Positions 16,888 to 25,769 of a stretch of DNA of 64,000 nucleotides are shown piece after piece. The notes beneath the pieces are model-generated. The model did no database searches. It saw nothing but the letters and a program-made list of their open reading frames with translations, and was not told where the DNA came from. The stretch's first letter is position 1. Each line of letters begins with the position of its first letter. The position numbers and the translations under genes are program-made. The stretch covers positions 124,001 through 188,000 of the forward strand of contig NZ_LN898218.1 of the NCBI RefSeq assembly GCF_001457815.1. The letters are read 5' to 3'. This DNA comes from Vitreoscilla massiliensis (lineage in GTDB: Bacteria; Pseudomonadota; Gammaproteobacteria; Burkholderiales; Neisseriaceae).

Positions 16888-18276
16888 TTAAGCGACACGC
16901 AAATGGTAAGACTTGATGCGGGTTAACTGCGCATAGCCCAATTCTGACAGAGATATACCGTGCCCCGTGTCTTTCACACCCGTCCATGCCAAAGCAGGGT
17001 CGAGGTAATCGCAGCGGTTCATGAACACCGTGCCGGTGGCGATTTTTGCCGCCAAGGCTTCGGCCGCGGCCGCGTCTTGTGTCCAAATCGATGCGGTCAA
17101 ACCGTAATCGCTGTCGTTCATCAAGCGGATGGCTTCGGCATCGTCTTTGACCGCCATGATGCCCACCACCGGCCCAAAGCTTTCCTCACGCATCACACGC
17201 ATGTCATGGGTGACATCGGCGAGCACATGCGGCGCCAAATAAGCCGTACCTGCTTGGCTGGCGGGAAACTCAGCCTCATCAACCAAGCTTTTCGCCCCTT
17301 GTGCCACCGCTTCGGCAATTTGCGCGCGCACAAAATCCGCGGCCGAACTGCGCACCATGGGCCCCAAATTGGTGTTGGCATCGGTAGGATTGCCCAAGCG
17401 GTATTGCTTGGTCACCCTCACAAATTCTTGCAAAAACGGTTCATACACCGATTCGTGCACATAAATGCGCTCGATGCCGCAACAAGACTGCCCAGAATTG
17501 AAGAAGGAACCATCGACCAAATTTTCTGCCGCACTGGCCACATCGGCATCGGCGCGCACATAAGCAGGGTCTTTGCCACCCAACTCCAAGCCCGCACCAA
17601 TAAAGCGTTTGCTGATAGCGGCCTGTACTTGATGACCGCCGTTAACAGAGCCGGTAAAAGCCACGAAATCCACCGCATCCGATTGCAATAAGGCATCGGT
17701 GTCGGCATGGTTCATGTGCAGGCTTTGAAACACACCGGCAGGCAAACCAGCAGCATCAAAAGCGGCCTGAAACAATTCCGCCACTTGCGGTGTTTGCGAA
17801 GAGTGCTTGAGCAAGACCACATTGCCCGCCGCCAACGCTGGCACGATGGCATTGACCGCGGTTAAAAATGGGTAATTCCACGGCGCCATCACCAACACCA
17901 GCCCTACTGGCTCACGGCGCAAAAAGCGTTTGAAGCCGGCTTTTTCTTCCGGCACGATGTCGGCCAAAGCCGCATCGGCGATGCTGAGCATGTAGCGGGC
18001 GCGTTCTTCCAAACCTTTGACTTCGCCGGGAGACTGGCTAATCGGCCGCCCCATGCTGTGGGTAATCGCCGCCGCCACCTCATCTTTGTGCGTCACCAAC
18101 CAATCAATGGCCGCGGCAATTTTGGCTTTGCGCGCGGCCAAACCCAGTTCAAACCACGGCGCTTGTGCGGCTTGAGCGGCCTGTACCGCCGTTGCAATCT
18201 CCGCACTGCTGGCGTATTCGCGGCTGCACAACTCGCTGCCATCTATCGGGGTCACCACACTGAAACGTTCACTCAT
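16888..18276 (-). CDS. Aldehyde dehydrogenase
   Basis: 462-aa cytoplasmic NAD(P)-dependent enzyme. PWNYP near residue 132, base Glu231 in LELGGK and nucleophile Cys265 in GQSC are present. It resembles the short succinate-semialdehyde-type branch. Its operon place suggests it turns a gamma-glutamylated aldehyde into its acid, as PuuC does in the putrescine route. Several DUS-related words lie in the gene, reading VQAA. Confidence 0.93.
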   Translation of the reverse strand: MSERFSVVTPIDGSELCSREYASSAEIATAVQAAQAAQAPWFELGLAARKAKIAAAIDWLVTHKDEVAAAITHSMGRPISQSPGEVKGLEERARYMLSIADAALADIVPEEKAGFKRFLRREPVGLVLVMAPWNYPFLTAVNAIVPALAAGNVVLLKHSSQTPQVAELFQAAFDAAGLPAGVFQSLHMNHADTDALLQSDAVDFVAFTGSVNGGHQVQAAISKRFIGAGLELGGKDPAYVRADADVASAAENLVDGSFFNSGQSCCGIERIYVHESVYEPFLQEFVRVTKQYRLGNPTDANTNLGPMVRSSAADFVRAQIAEAVAQGAKSLVDEAEFPASQAGTAYLAPHVLADVTHDMRVMREESFGPVVGIMAVKDDAEAIRLMNDSDYGLTASIWTQDAAAAEALAAKIATGTVFMNRCDYLDPALAWTGVKDTGHGISLSELGYAQLTRIKSYHLRVA

Positions 18277-18311
18277 GACTGTCCTCGCTTAAAATGCCAT
18301 CCACTACGGCA

Positions 18312-19691
18312 TCAAATGATTTCGAAATAACGGTTGCGCTCCCAATCGGTCACGTGTTTTTGGAATTCGCGTTCTTCCCACTCACGTGTGGCGGCAAAAT
18401 GGTCGACAAAATCGCTGCCCAACCACTCATTCGCCGCGCTCGAAGCGCGCAAACATTGCGCCGCTTCCCACAAAGTGCGTGGCAAAGTCAATTCCGGTGG
18501 CGGCGTGTGCGCATATGCATTGCCCGCAAACGCTTGGTGTGGCTCAATTTTGTGTTCTATGCCGTACAGGCCGGCTGCAAAAATGCTGGCAGCGACCAGA
18601 TACGGATTGCAATCGGCACCCGGTACGCGGTATTCGATGCGTTGGGATTTGGGGCTGCCGGTGATGGCGCGGATGGCAGTGGTGCGGTTGTCCACACCCC
18701 ACAAGGCTGAAGTCGGTGCCCAATAACCGGGCACCAAGCGGCGGTAGCTGTTGATATTGGGCGCATGGATGGCCATGTAGTCGCGCGCCAAGGTTTGCAA
18801 ACCGCCGACAAACCAGCGCATTTCGTCGCTGAGATTGTGCGGTTTGCTGTCATCGTAAAACACGGTGCTGCCATCCAAACGCTGCAAAGACACATGCACA
18901 TGGCCACCTTGACCAGAATGGCTTTCATCCCATTTGGCCATATAGGAAATCATGCGTTTTTGTTTTTGTGCCAATACTTTCGAGAAGGTTTTGAACATGG
19001 CGGCATCGTCGGCAGCGCGCAGCGTTTCCATGTTTTGCAAGGCGATTTCCAATTGACCGGGGCCGGTTTCCTCATGAAAGCCTTCAATCGGTATGTCCAT
19101 GCCATTGCACACATCAATCAAACCTTCATAGAAATCATTGTTAACGGCGGTGCGCAAAATCGAATAGCCAAACGCGCCATCGCCCAGCGGTTTGGGCTTG
19201 AGAAAATCGCGCGCACGCAAATCACCATGCGCTTCATCGGTCACCAAGAATTCGTATTCAAAGCCAGCGTGGCCTGTAAAACCCATACTTTCGGCGCGTG
19301 CCATCACTTGCTTCAATATCTGACGCGGACACAAAGGCTGCATGCGTCCGACTACTTCGCCCGGCACTAAAATGGTGTTGTTTTCCAATGGCAACTCGCG
19401 CCACAATTCCGGCAATAAACGCACTTCCAAGTCGGCATAACCGGTAATCCAGCCCGACAGCTTGATGTTGTCAAACAATTGGTCGTTCACATCCCAACCA
19501 AACACCACATCGCAAAACGCGTAATTGCTTTCCAATGCCGCCAAAAACTTCGCCGCCGACATGAATTTGCCCGCCATCACCCCATCTATGTCAAAAAAGC
19601 CGACTTTGACATGGGTAATGCCGCGTTCACTGATCAAACGGCTGATGTCAGCCGCCGTATTCACATTCTCATTCCTTGTCGCCTTGGTCAT
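18312..19691 (-). CDS. Glutamine-synthetase-like gamma-glutamyl-amine ligase
   Basis: 459-aa ATP-dependent ligase with the GS fold: GHAGFEYEFLV, HEETGPGQLEIAL, SGQGGHVHVSLQ, NRTTAIRAI and the C-terminal YRVPGADCNPYLVAA. Length and the ending near YFEII fit GlnA paralogs (PuuA, GlnA3, GlnA4) that join glutamate to an amine rather than ammonia, and lack the adenylylation loop of true GlnA. As first gene of the operon it would activate the substrate. Which amine is not readable from sequence; the permease and alcohol dehydrogenase point to an amino alcohol. Confidence 0.9.
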   Translation of the reverse strand: MTKATRNENVNTAADISRLISERGITHVKVGFFDIDGVMAGKFMSAAKFLAALESNYAFCDVVFGWDVNDQLFDNIKLSGWITGYADLEVRLLPELWRELPLENNTILVPGEVVGRMQPLCPRQILKQVMARAESMGFTGHAGFEYEFLVTDEAHGDLRARDFLKPKPLGDGAFGYSILRTAVNNDFYEGLIDVCNGMDIPIEGFHEETGPGQLEIALQNMETLRAADDAAMFKTFSKVLAQKQKRMISYMAKWDESHSGQGGHVHVSLQRLDGSTVFYDDSKPHNLSDEMRWFVGGLQTLARDYMAIHAPNINSYRRLVPGYWAPTSALWGVDNRTTAIRAITGSPKSQRIEYRVPGADCNPYLVAASIFAAGLYGIEHKIEPHQAFAGNAYAHTPPPELTLPRTLWEAAQCLRASSAANEWLGSDFVDHFAATREWEEREFQKHVTDWERNRYFEII

Positions 19692-19753
19692 AACGAGACT
19701 CCTCCAGTCGAATGGTGATGGCGCTTGGGTGCGACCACGCCTGATTTTCGCTC

Positions 19754-19806
19754 AGAATAATTATTATATTTTTCAATGTCAATACGTTTTTGTAACAAAT
19801 ATTACA
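19754..19806 (-). promoter_or_regulatory. Ligase operon promoter and RpiR operator
   Basis: On the minus strand, TTGACA (forward 19777-19782) and TATTCT (forward 19754-19759) stand 17 bp apart, a good sigma-70 promoter. Just upstream is the 16-bp dyad TGTAACAAATATTACA (19791-19806), placed between the divergent operon and the rpiR gene, and so a natural operator. A TATAAT at 19829-19834 may be the -10 for the regulator. Confidence 0.6.
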
Positions 19807-19870
19807 TCGCATTTGAGTATAAATGCGCTATAATTCATGCCATGAGAATCAACGAGATAACAGGTTGCTT

Positions 19871-20722
19871 ATGAGTGAGGACACCATCGCCGTGCGCTTG
19901 CGCGAGCATTACAACACTTTCTCACCGACCGAACGCAAAGTGGCGCGGGCGCTGCTCAATCAATACCCGATAGCCGGTTTGGAAACCATTGCGCAATTGG
20001 CGCAAAAAGCCGCCGTCAGCGGCCCATCGGTATTGCGCTTGGTGAACAAATTGGGTTTTGACAGCTATACCGGCTTTCAAGAAGCCTTGCGTTTGGAATT
20101 GGATGCACAATTGCAATCGCCCTTATTGCGTCGCGACCCCAATACCGATGCCCATCAACAAGGTTTTGTGCACCATTTCAGCAGCAATATCCAAAAATTA
20201 ATCCAACAAACCGCGCAACACTTGCTGCCTGAGGATTTTGATACGGTGGTCGATTGGTTGGCACAGCCACGGCACCGTTTGTGGCTGCTTGGTGGTTACG
20301 TTACCGGGCCCTTGGCCGAGTATTTTTGTAACCACTTGCAAACCATTCGTGGCCAAGTGTCTTTATTGCGGCCGGTACCGCGCACTTGGGCCGATTCTTT
20401 GGTCGATATGGGCAAAAACGACGTCATCATCATGTTTGACATCCGCCGCTATTGGCCAGAATTACAACCTTTGATGAAATTGGCGAGCGAGCGCAAATGC
20501 AAGCGCATCTTGATTACCGACCAATGGACCTCACCCTTGGCCGCACATGCCGACATCACCTTAACTGCGTATACCGAAGGTAAAAGCGGTTGGGACACCA
20601 ATGTCGCCACCATGTTGTTAATGGATGCCTTGATTGCCGCGCTCAATAATGTGCATTGGGAACAGACCAAAACCCGTTTGGAAGAAATCGAGCGCTTGCG
20701 CCAGCATTTTCAAAATGACTGA
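19871..20722 (+). CDS. MurR/RpiR-family transcriptional regulator
   Basis: 283 aa from ATG 19871. The N-terminal HTH_6 domain is clear (FSPTERKVARALLNQYPIAG, then AAVSGPSVLRLVNKLGF). The C-terminal half is a SIS domain (LWLLGGYVTGPLAEYFCNHL, DVIIMFDIRRYWPEL), which normally binds a phosphosugar or similar ligand. Divergent from the gamma-glutamyl ligase operon, it is the probable local regulator. A SIS-domain regulator for an amine pathway is unusual but recurs near such clusters, as far as I recall. Confidence 0.9.
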   Translation: MSEDTIAVRLREHYNTFSPTERKVARALLNQYPIAGLETIAQLAQKAAVSGPSVLRLVNKLGFDSYTGFQEALRLELDAQLQSPLLRRDPNTDAHQQGFVHHFSSNIQKLIQQTAQHLLPEDFDTVVDWLAQPRHRLWLLGGYVTGPLAEYFCNHLQTIRGQVSLLRPVPRTWADSLVDMGKNDVIIMFDIRRYWPELQPLMKLASERKCKRILITDQWTSPLAAHADITLTAYTEGKSGWDTNVATMLLMDALIAALNNVHWEQTKTRLEEIERLRQHFQND

Positions 20723-21053
20723 TTTGTATTGAGTAATATCCTCGACTTGGATGGGCTTGGGTGCTCTTATGCTGGCAGGGACTGGCTTGGGCGCGCAACA
20801 AGCCAGCCTGAACCGAATAGCATGCCAAGGCGCAGATGATATGCATCTGCGCAAGCATCTATTGCCCTTGCCCAGTTTCGACTTGCCTACAGTTACAGGC
20901 CACTGGCAACGACTATTTCAAGCTATTTGTCACCGCTGTCTGATACAGCACAACGCATCTGTTATGAGCACGGCTTATGATGAAGTGTGGCGCAGCGCCA
21001 ACGAAAAAAGGCGCGCCACCACCTTACACATCAAAACATGGAGAAGCCACATC
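20723..21053. other. Spacer with a perfect hairpin
   Basis: 330 nt after rpiR. GCGCAGATG (20830-20838) and CATCTGCGC (20844-20852) form a 9-bp stem with a 5-nt loop and no T-run. The open frame running from 20751 through this region into the next gene has no SD at its start and unlikely composition, so it is treated as non-coding. Confidence 0.5.
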
Positions 21054-21221
21054 ATGATGCTGCCTGTAGTGATTGCCATTTTTTTGGCGTATTTGATTTT
21101 GCAACCTGCGACTCCCTTGGGCTTTTTGGCGGTATTGGCCTTGGCCTGCCCGATTGCCTTTGTGGTGGTCAAAATTCTCAATTATTGCGAGCGCTTTATT
21201 AAGCCTCCGAAACAAGATTAA
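21054..21221 (+). CDS. Small two-helix membrane protein, unknown
   Basis: 55-aa hydrophobic peptide: MMLPVVIAIFLAYLILQ, a turn at PATPLGF, a second helix to VVVKIL and a basic tail ending KPPKQD. GGAGAAGCCACATC provides a ribosome site. I do not recognise a family. Longer starts at 20964 (MSTAYDEVW) or 20751 are open but less supported. Confidence 0.5.
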   Translation: MMLPVVIAIFLAYLILQPATPLGFLAVLALACPIAFVVVKILNYCERFIKPPKQD

Positions 21222-21236
21222 GCCCCCCATTCAAGC

Positions 21237-21273
21237 AGCGCACACCATGCCGCTCACAGCGGTGGTGTGCGCT
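21237..21273. terminator. Strong nested hairpin
   Basis: AGCGCACACCA (21237-21247) pairs with TGGTGTGCGCT (21263-21273), enclosing CCGCT/AGCGG. Position 16 nt after a stop suggests termination, but no T-run follows, so it could also be an mRNA stabiliser. Confidence 0.6.
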
Positions 21274-21337
21274 TGTGCATACCTTATGTTTCTCTCCCAC
21301 TTTGCCCCATCACAATTGATTTTATTTAAAAAATCGG

Positions 21338-21350
21338 GCTTACAGGCCGC
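21338..21350 (-). repeat. Single intergenic DUS-like copy
   Basis: CTTACAGGCCGCA, unpaired, about 95 nt before the lipoprotein gene. Confidence 0.7.
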
Positions 21351-21445
21351 ATTGACAACGCTCGTAAAGAAATGTTCATGCCATAGACAAGTATTTCATA
21401 TCTACTTAAGATGAAGCATTCCCGTTTTTCAGAAAGCACAATGTA

Positions 21446-21715
21446 ATGAAAGGCATAACCCTTATTTTGCTCGCAGCCACCAGTTTATTGACTGCCTGTG
21501 GTGGCGCCAGCGAAAGCACCCACAGCGGCGAATTGCCATTGGAATGCAATGAAGTGGTCGAAAAACAAGTGCAATTATTCAAACAACAAGACCGCAGCGA
21601 CGCCGAAATCGAAGCCGCCCGCAAAGGCTTTGAAAGCGAATTCAGCAAACTCGACCCAGAACAAGCGGCCGAAATTTGCAAAAAGCAATTACAACCCAGC
21701 GCCGCCAGCAGCTGA
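21446..21715 (+). CDS. Small secreted lipoprotein, unknown
   Basis: 89 aa. A signal peptide MKGITLILLAATSLLTAC ends in the lipobox LLTAC, so the cysteine at 18 is likely lipidated. The mature part is highly charged and helical (VEKQVQLFKQQDRSDAEIEA), with two further cysteines (LECNE, EICKK) that could form a disulphide. It recalls small Neisserial lipoproteins of the DUF5339 kind, but I am not certain. Ends 36 nt before a DUS-pair terminator. Confidence 0.82.
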   Translation: MKGITLILLAATSLLTACGGASESTHSGELPLECNEVVEKQVQLFKQQDRSDAEIEAARKGFESEFSKLDPEQAAEICKKQLQPSAASS

Positions 21716-21750
21716 GTAAGTCTTCCCTAATAAACACACTGGCAACACTT

Positions 21751-21783
21751 AAGCGGCCTGTAAAACTAATTACAGGCCGCTTA
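21751..21783. repeat. Inverted DUS-like pair, likely terminator
   Basis: AAGCGGCCTGTAAAA faces TTACAGGCCGCTTA in a compact hairpin after the lipoprotein gene. Confidence 0.8.
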
Positions 21784-22056
21784 AGTGTGTGCTGCTGATA
21801 CAATACCTTATCCATACACTGTGTATTTTTCCATACAGCATTGGTCTCTTTTAGGGCTTAAGCTGAACACAGCCGTATCATTCATCTACCAAAGTCAAAA
21901 CCCAGAGGCTTAGTCCCAGAGACATAACAGCCTGACCACGCTCACCTCTCTAAAATCCACACCACACTTTTCTGCCTACACCCACATTTTTGCAGCGCAT
22001 CAAGGCATTCTTCTTGCATACTAAACTGGCAAATTAAATAAAAACAGAGGCATTCC
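21784..22056. other. Upstream region of the ltrA-type gene
   Basis: About 270 nt with no gene. It probably holds the promoter of the LtrA gene; no clear regulatory motif was identified. Confidence 0.4.
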
Positions 22057-23250
22057 ATGTCCATACACATCAAACTCGCACCGTGCTTGCAGGCCTTAAA
22101 ACCCCGTGACCCACAGCAAAACCACCGCGTGGCCACTCCATTGGAATTGTTGTTTGACCTGATTTTCGTGGTCGCCATCGCCACCGCCGGGCAACAATTG
22201 CACCACGCTTTTGTAGAAAACCACTTGGGCAGTGGCTTGCTCAATTACCTGATGGTGTTTTTTGCCTTGTGGTGGGCGTGGATGAATTTCACTTGGTTTT
22301 CCTCCGCCTACGACAACGACGATGCGGTTTACCGCATCCTCACCTTTGTCCAAATCATCGGTTCCATGGTCATCGCCGCCGGCATACCCAGCGCGTTCCA
22401 ACACCATGATTTTGATGTCATCATCATCGGTTATGCCATCATGCGCTTGAGTTTGGTGGTGCAATGGCTGCGCGCCGCTTACAGCGATGTGCCGCGGCGC
22501 AAAACCGCTTTGCGCTACGCCTTGGGCATTTTTCTGGTGCAAATCGCGTGGGTGTTGTTCCACTTCTCGCCCATCAATTTTACCGTGACTTTGTTTTTCA
22601 TCTTGGTCGTGGCCGAATTGGCCGTGCCCGTTTGGGCCGAAGCGCCGGCGATGACGCCGTGGCACCCGCACCACATCACTGAACGCTATGCCTTATTGAC
22701 CATCATCGTCTTGGGTGAGTCCATCGTCGGCAGTTTTATTGCCATCAGCGATGCCTTAAACAACCAATTGTTCAGCATAGAGTTACTGTTTTTGATGGTG
22801 GGCGGTCTGTTATTGATGTTCACCATGTGGTGGGCGTATTTCGACCACAGCGCCGTCGAAAAACTCCACAACCGCAAACGCGCTTTTGTGTGGGGCTATG
22901 GCCATTTTTTCATCTTCTTCAGCATTGCCATGATAGGCGCCAGCTTGGCCGCCGCCGTCGATGTCGCCACCCACCAAGCCCACATCAGCGATGTGCTGGC
23001 CGCATATTTGGTCATCATTCCCTTGCTGATTTACAGCGCCAGCTTGTGGGTATTGCACGAGGTGCAACATTTACACGGTCTGGGCAAATGGCTCTACCCC
23101 TTGTCCGCCGCTGCGGTATTGACCGTGCCGCTGTTTGCCAGCGACATCGGCTACAGCGTGTTCGCCATCGCCCTCATCTACGCCTTGCGCTTGATTTTAA
23201 GCAAGTCTTTGGTCAACGATACTTCGGTAGCGCATTCTGCTGAACATTAA
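22057..23250 (+). CDS. Low temperature requirement protein A (LtrA) family
   Basis: 397-aa polytopic inner-membrane protein with about ten helices. The conserved start RVATPLELLFDLIFVVAIATAG and the central ERYALLTIIVLGESIVGSFIAI are diagnostic of LtrA. The Listeria founder was linked to growth in the cold; biochemical function is unknown across the family. It has its own SD (AGAGGCATTCC) and is followed at once by a DUS pair, so it is monocistronic. Confidence 0.92.
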   Translation: MSIHIKLAPCLQALKPRDPQQNHRVATPLELLFDLIFVVAIATAGQQLHHAFVENHLGSGLLNYLMVFFALWWAWMNFTWFSSAYDNDDAVYRILTFVQIIGSMVIAAGIPSAFQHHDFDVIIIGYAIMRLSLVVQWLRAAYSDVPRRKTALRYALGIFLVQIAWVLFHFSPINFTVTLFFILVVAELAVPVWAEAPAMTPWHPHHITERYALLTIIVLGESIVGSFIAISDALNNQLFSIELLFLMVGGLLLMFTMWWAYFDHSAVEKLHNRKRAFVWGYGHFFIFFSIAMIGASLAAAVDVATHQAHISDVLAAYLVIIPLLIYSASLWVLHEVQHLHGLGKWLYPLSAAAVLTVPLFASDIGYSVFAIALIYALRLILSKSLVNDTSVAHSAEH

Positions 23251-23253
23251 CAC

Positions 23254-23283
23254 AAGCGGCCTGTAAACATTACAGGCCGCTTA
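23254..23283. repeat. Inverted DUS-like pair, likely terminator
   Basis: AAGCGGCCTGTAAAC and TTACAGGCCGCTTA with almost no loop, directly after the LtrA gene. Confidence 0.8.
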
Positions 23284-23499
23284 TTGCAATACCAACGCAT
23301 TACTGCGTTGCACAAACTGCAAATAATCCTGATTTCATGCTCACTACACATTAACCTGTATTTACATAAATAACATTATCCTGTTTAATTGCTAGAATAC
23401 ACAGCCTAGGCAACACACTGCTGCTTATAATCGCCGCCACAACCCTTGCAGCGTTGGAATAAAACTTCATCACAAAATATGCGAATGCCTTAAATATTT

Positions 23500-25683
23500 A
23501 TGAATAACATACCCGATTCCAGCCAACGCCCACAGCCTGATGCACCGTCGGCCGTACCTGTCACAGATAATGACCAACAGGCTTACCAAGATTGGGCCTT
23601 GAGCGCTTTAATCATCTTAGCCCAATTCCACGGCATCGCCGTCAACGCGGCTGATATCCAACACCGCTACGATGTCAACGGAGTAGGCCTCGACCAATCA
23701 GGTTGGTTACTGGCGGCGCGTGAAATTGGTTTGAAAGCCAAAGTCTCTCACCAAAAATTCGAACGCATGCACATGGCGGCTTTGCCGGCTTTGGTATGGC
23801 GTGAAGATGGCGAGCACTTTATCTTGGCCAAGGTCGATGAAGAACGCTATTTGATTCAAGATTTGCAACAAGGTCGGCCGGTGATTTTGAGTAAGGAAGA
23901 ATTTGCTAGCCGCTATTCGGGTGTGTTGATGCTGGTAGCCTCACGCGCTTCCATCATGGGTTCGTTGGCCAAGTTTGATTTCACTTGGTTTATCCCTGCC
24001 GTCATCAAATACCGCCGCATTTTTATGGAAGTGTTGGCGGTGTCTGTGGTCATACAGCTGTTTGCACTGATTACGCCCATCTTCTTTCAAGTGGTGATGG
24101 ACAAGGTATTGGTGCACCGCGGCTTCTCCACTTTGGATGTGATTGCGTTTGCGTTTTTGGTAGTGATAATTTTTGAAGTGGTTTTAGGCGGTTTGCGCAC
24201 GTATGTGTTCGCCCATACTACCTCGCGCATTGATGTGGAGCTGGGTGCGCGCTTGTTCCGCCATATGTTGAGTTTGCCGATTGCCTATTTTGAGAACCGC
24301 CGTGTCGGTGACACAGTGGCGCGAGTGCGCGAGCTGGAGCAAATCCGCAACTTCCTCACTGGCCAAGCCTTAACCTCGGTATTGGACTTGTGTTTCTCGT
24401 TCATCTTTATTGCGGTGATGTGGTATTACAGTGGCTGGTTGACTCTGATCGTATTGATTTCCCTGCCTTGTTACGCCATTTGGTCGGCCACCATCAGCCC
24501 CATCTTGCGTTCGCGTTTGAATGACAAGTTTGCCCGCAATGCCGACAGCCAATCTTTCCTGGTGGAATCGGTCACAACCATGGGCACGATTAAGTCCATG
24601 GCGGTAGAACCCCAAATGACGCGGCGTTGGGACCAACAATTGGCGGCTTATGTCGCCGCCGGTTTCAAAGTCACCCGTTTGGCCACCATCGGCCAACAAG
24701 GGGTGCAGCTGATTCAAAAACTGGTGGTAGTGGCAACGCTGTGGTTTGGTGCGCGTTTGGTCATCAATGGCGACATGACCGTCGGTCAATTGATTGCGTT
24801 TAATATGTTGGCTGGTCAAGTGGCCGCACCGGTGATTCGTTTGGCGCAATTGTGGCAAGACTTTCAACAAGTGGGCATTTCGGTGGCGCGCTTGGGCGAC
24901 ATCCTCAATACCCCAACTGAAAACCCAACCAGCCGCATGGCTCTACCCGACATCAAAGGCTTTATCGGCTTTGACCGGGTGTCATTCCGCTACCGTCCCG
25001 ATGCGCCAGAGATTCTGCGCGAATTCAGTTTGAACATCCGTGCTGGCGAAGTATTGGGCATTGTTGGCCGTTCTGGTTCGGGCAAATCCACCGTGACCAA
25101 ATTGGTGCAGCGTTTGTATGTGCCGGAACACGGGCGGGTGATGATAGACGGCAACGACTTGGCCTTGGCCGATCCAGCGTGGCTGCGCCGTCAAATCGGT
25201 GTGGTGTTACAAGAGAACATCTTGATGAACCGCAGCGTGCGCGACAACATCGCCCTCGCCGATCCAGGCATGCCGCTGGAGCGCATCATGCACGCAGCTA
25301 AAATGGCCGGTGCGCATGAGTTTATTATGGAATTACCTGAAGGCTATGATTCCATGGTGGGTGAACAAGGAGCGGGTTTATCCGGTGGACAGCGCCAACG
25401 CATCGCCATTGCCCGTGCCTTGGTTGGCAATCCACGCATACTGATTTTGGACGAGGCCACCAGTGCGCTGGACTATGAATCCGAACGCGCCATCATGAAC
25501 AATATGGAAAGCATTTGTAAGGGCCGCACCGTCATCATCATTGCGCACAGGCTGTCAACGGTGCGCCGTTGTCACCGCATCATCGCCATGGACAAGGGCA
25601 AAATCATCGAACAAGGCACGCACAAGCAATTGTTGGAACAAAACGGCTATTACAAATACCTGCACGATTTACAGGCCGCTTAA
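23500..25683 (+). CDS. Type I secretion permease/ATPase, HlyB type
   Basis: 727-aa ABC exporter of the inner membrane. The N-terminal ~135 residues form a C39-like domain without the peptidase cysteine (the usual QxxxxDC position reads YQDWALSAL), as in HlyB, so it binds rather than cleaves substrate. A six-helix membrane domain follows (~150-450), then the nucleotide-binding domain with Walker A GRSGSGKST (523-531), LSGGQRQR (from 627), ILILDEATSALD and the switch HRLS. No clear SD precedes the ATG. The last codons (LQAA) and stop are formed by a DUS copy. It would export an RTX-type protein together with the next two gene products; no substrate gene is nearby. Confidence 0.95.
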   Translation: MNNIPDSSQRPQPDAPSAVPVTDNDQQAYQDWALSALIILAQFHGIAVNAADIQHRYDVNGVGLDQSGWLLAAREIGLKAKVSHQKFERMHMAALPALVWREDGEHFILAKVDEERYLIQDLQQGRPVILSKEEFASRYSGVLMLVASRASIMGSLAKFDFTWFIPAVIKYRRIFMEVLAVSVVIQLFALITPIFFQVVMDKVLVHRGFSTLDVIAFAFLVVIIFEVVLGGLRTYVFAHTTSRIDVELGARLFRHMLSLPIAYFENRRVGDTVARVRELEQIRNFLTGQALTSVLDLCFSFIFIAVMWYYSGWLTLIVLISLPCYAIWSATISPILRSRLNDKFARNADSQSFLVESVTTMGTIKSMAVEPQMTRRWDQQLAAYVAAGFKVTRLATIGQQGVQLIQKLVVVATLWFGARLVINGDMTVGQLIAFNMLAGQVAAPVIRLAQLWQDFQQVGISVARLGDILNTPTENPTSRMALPDIKGFIGFDRVSFRYRPDAPEILREFSLNIRAGEVLGIVGRSGSGKSTVTKLVQRLYVPEHGRVMIDGNDLALADPAWLRRQIGVVLQENILMNRSVRDNIALADPGMPLERIMHAAKMAGAHEFIMELPEGYDSMVGEQGAGLSGGQRQRIAIARALVGNPRILILDEATSALDYESERAIMNNMESICKGRTVIIIAHRLSTVRRCHRIIAMDKGKIIEQGTHKQLLEQNGYYKYLHDLQAA
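25668..25682 (-). repeat. DUS-like copy overlapping a stop codon
   Basis: TTTACAGGCCGCTTA spans the last four sense codons and two bases of the TAA of the exporter gene. It is unpaired. Confidence 0.8.
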
Positions 25684-25769
25684 ACCATAACAACAACATC
25701 ACTCGCATTACATTCCAAGCCTCGTGCAGCAGCAAACAGCACAGGTTTGGACTCAAGGGAATCAGCATT

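Noticed and set aside
18312..19691. Housekeeping glutamine synthetase GlnA
   Set aside because: No adenylylation-site region or nitrogen-regulation genes; it is tied to a degradative operon as in PuuA-type ligases.
20751..21053. N-terminal extension of the small membrane protein
   Set aside because: It crosses a perfect hairpin and has no ribosome site; a good SD sits before ATG 21054.
25569..25769. N-terminal extension of the HlyD-type protein
   Set aside because: It overlaps the exporter gene in another frame; ATG 25770 has an SD and starts the normal domain order.
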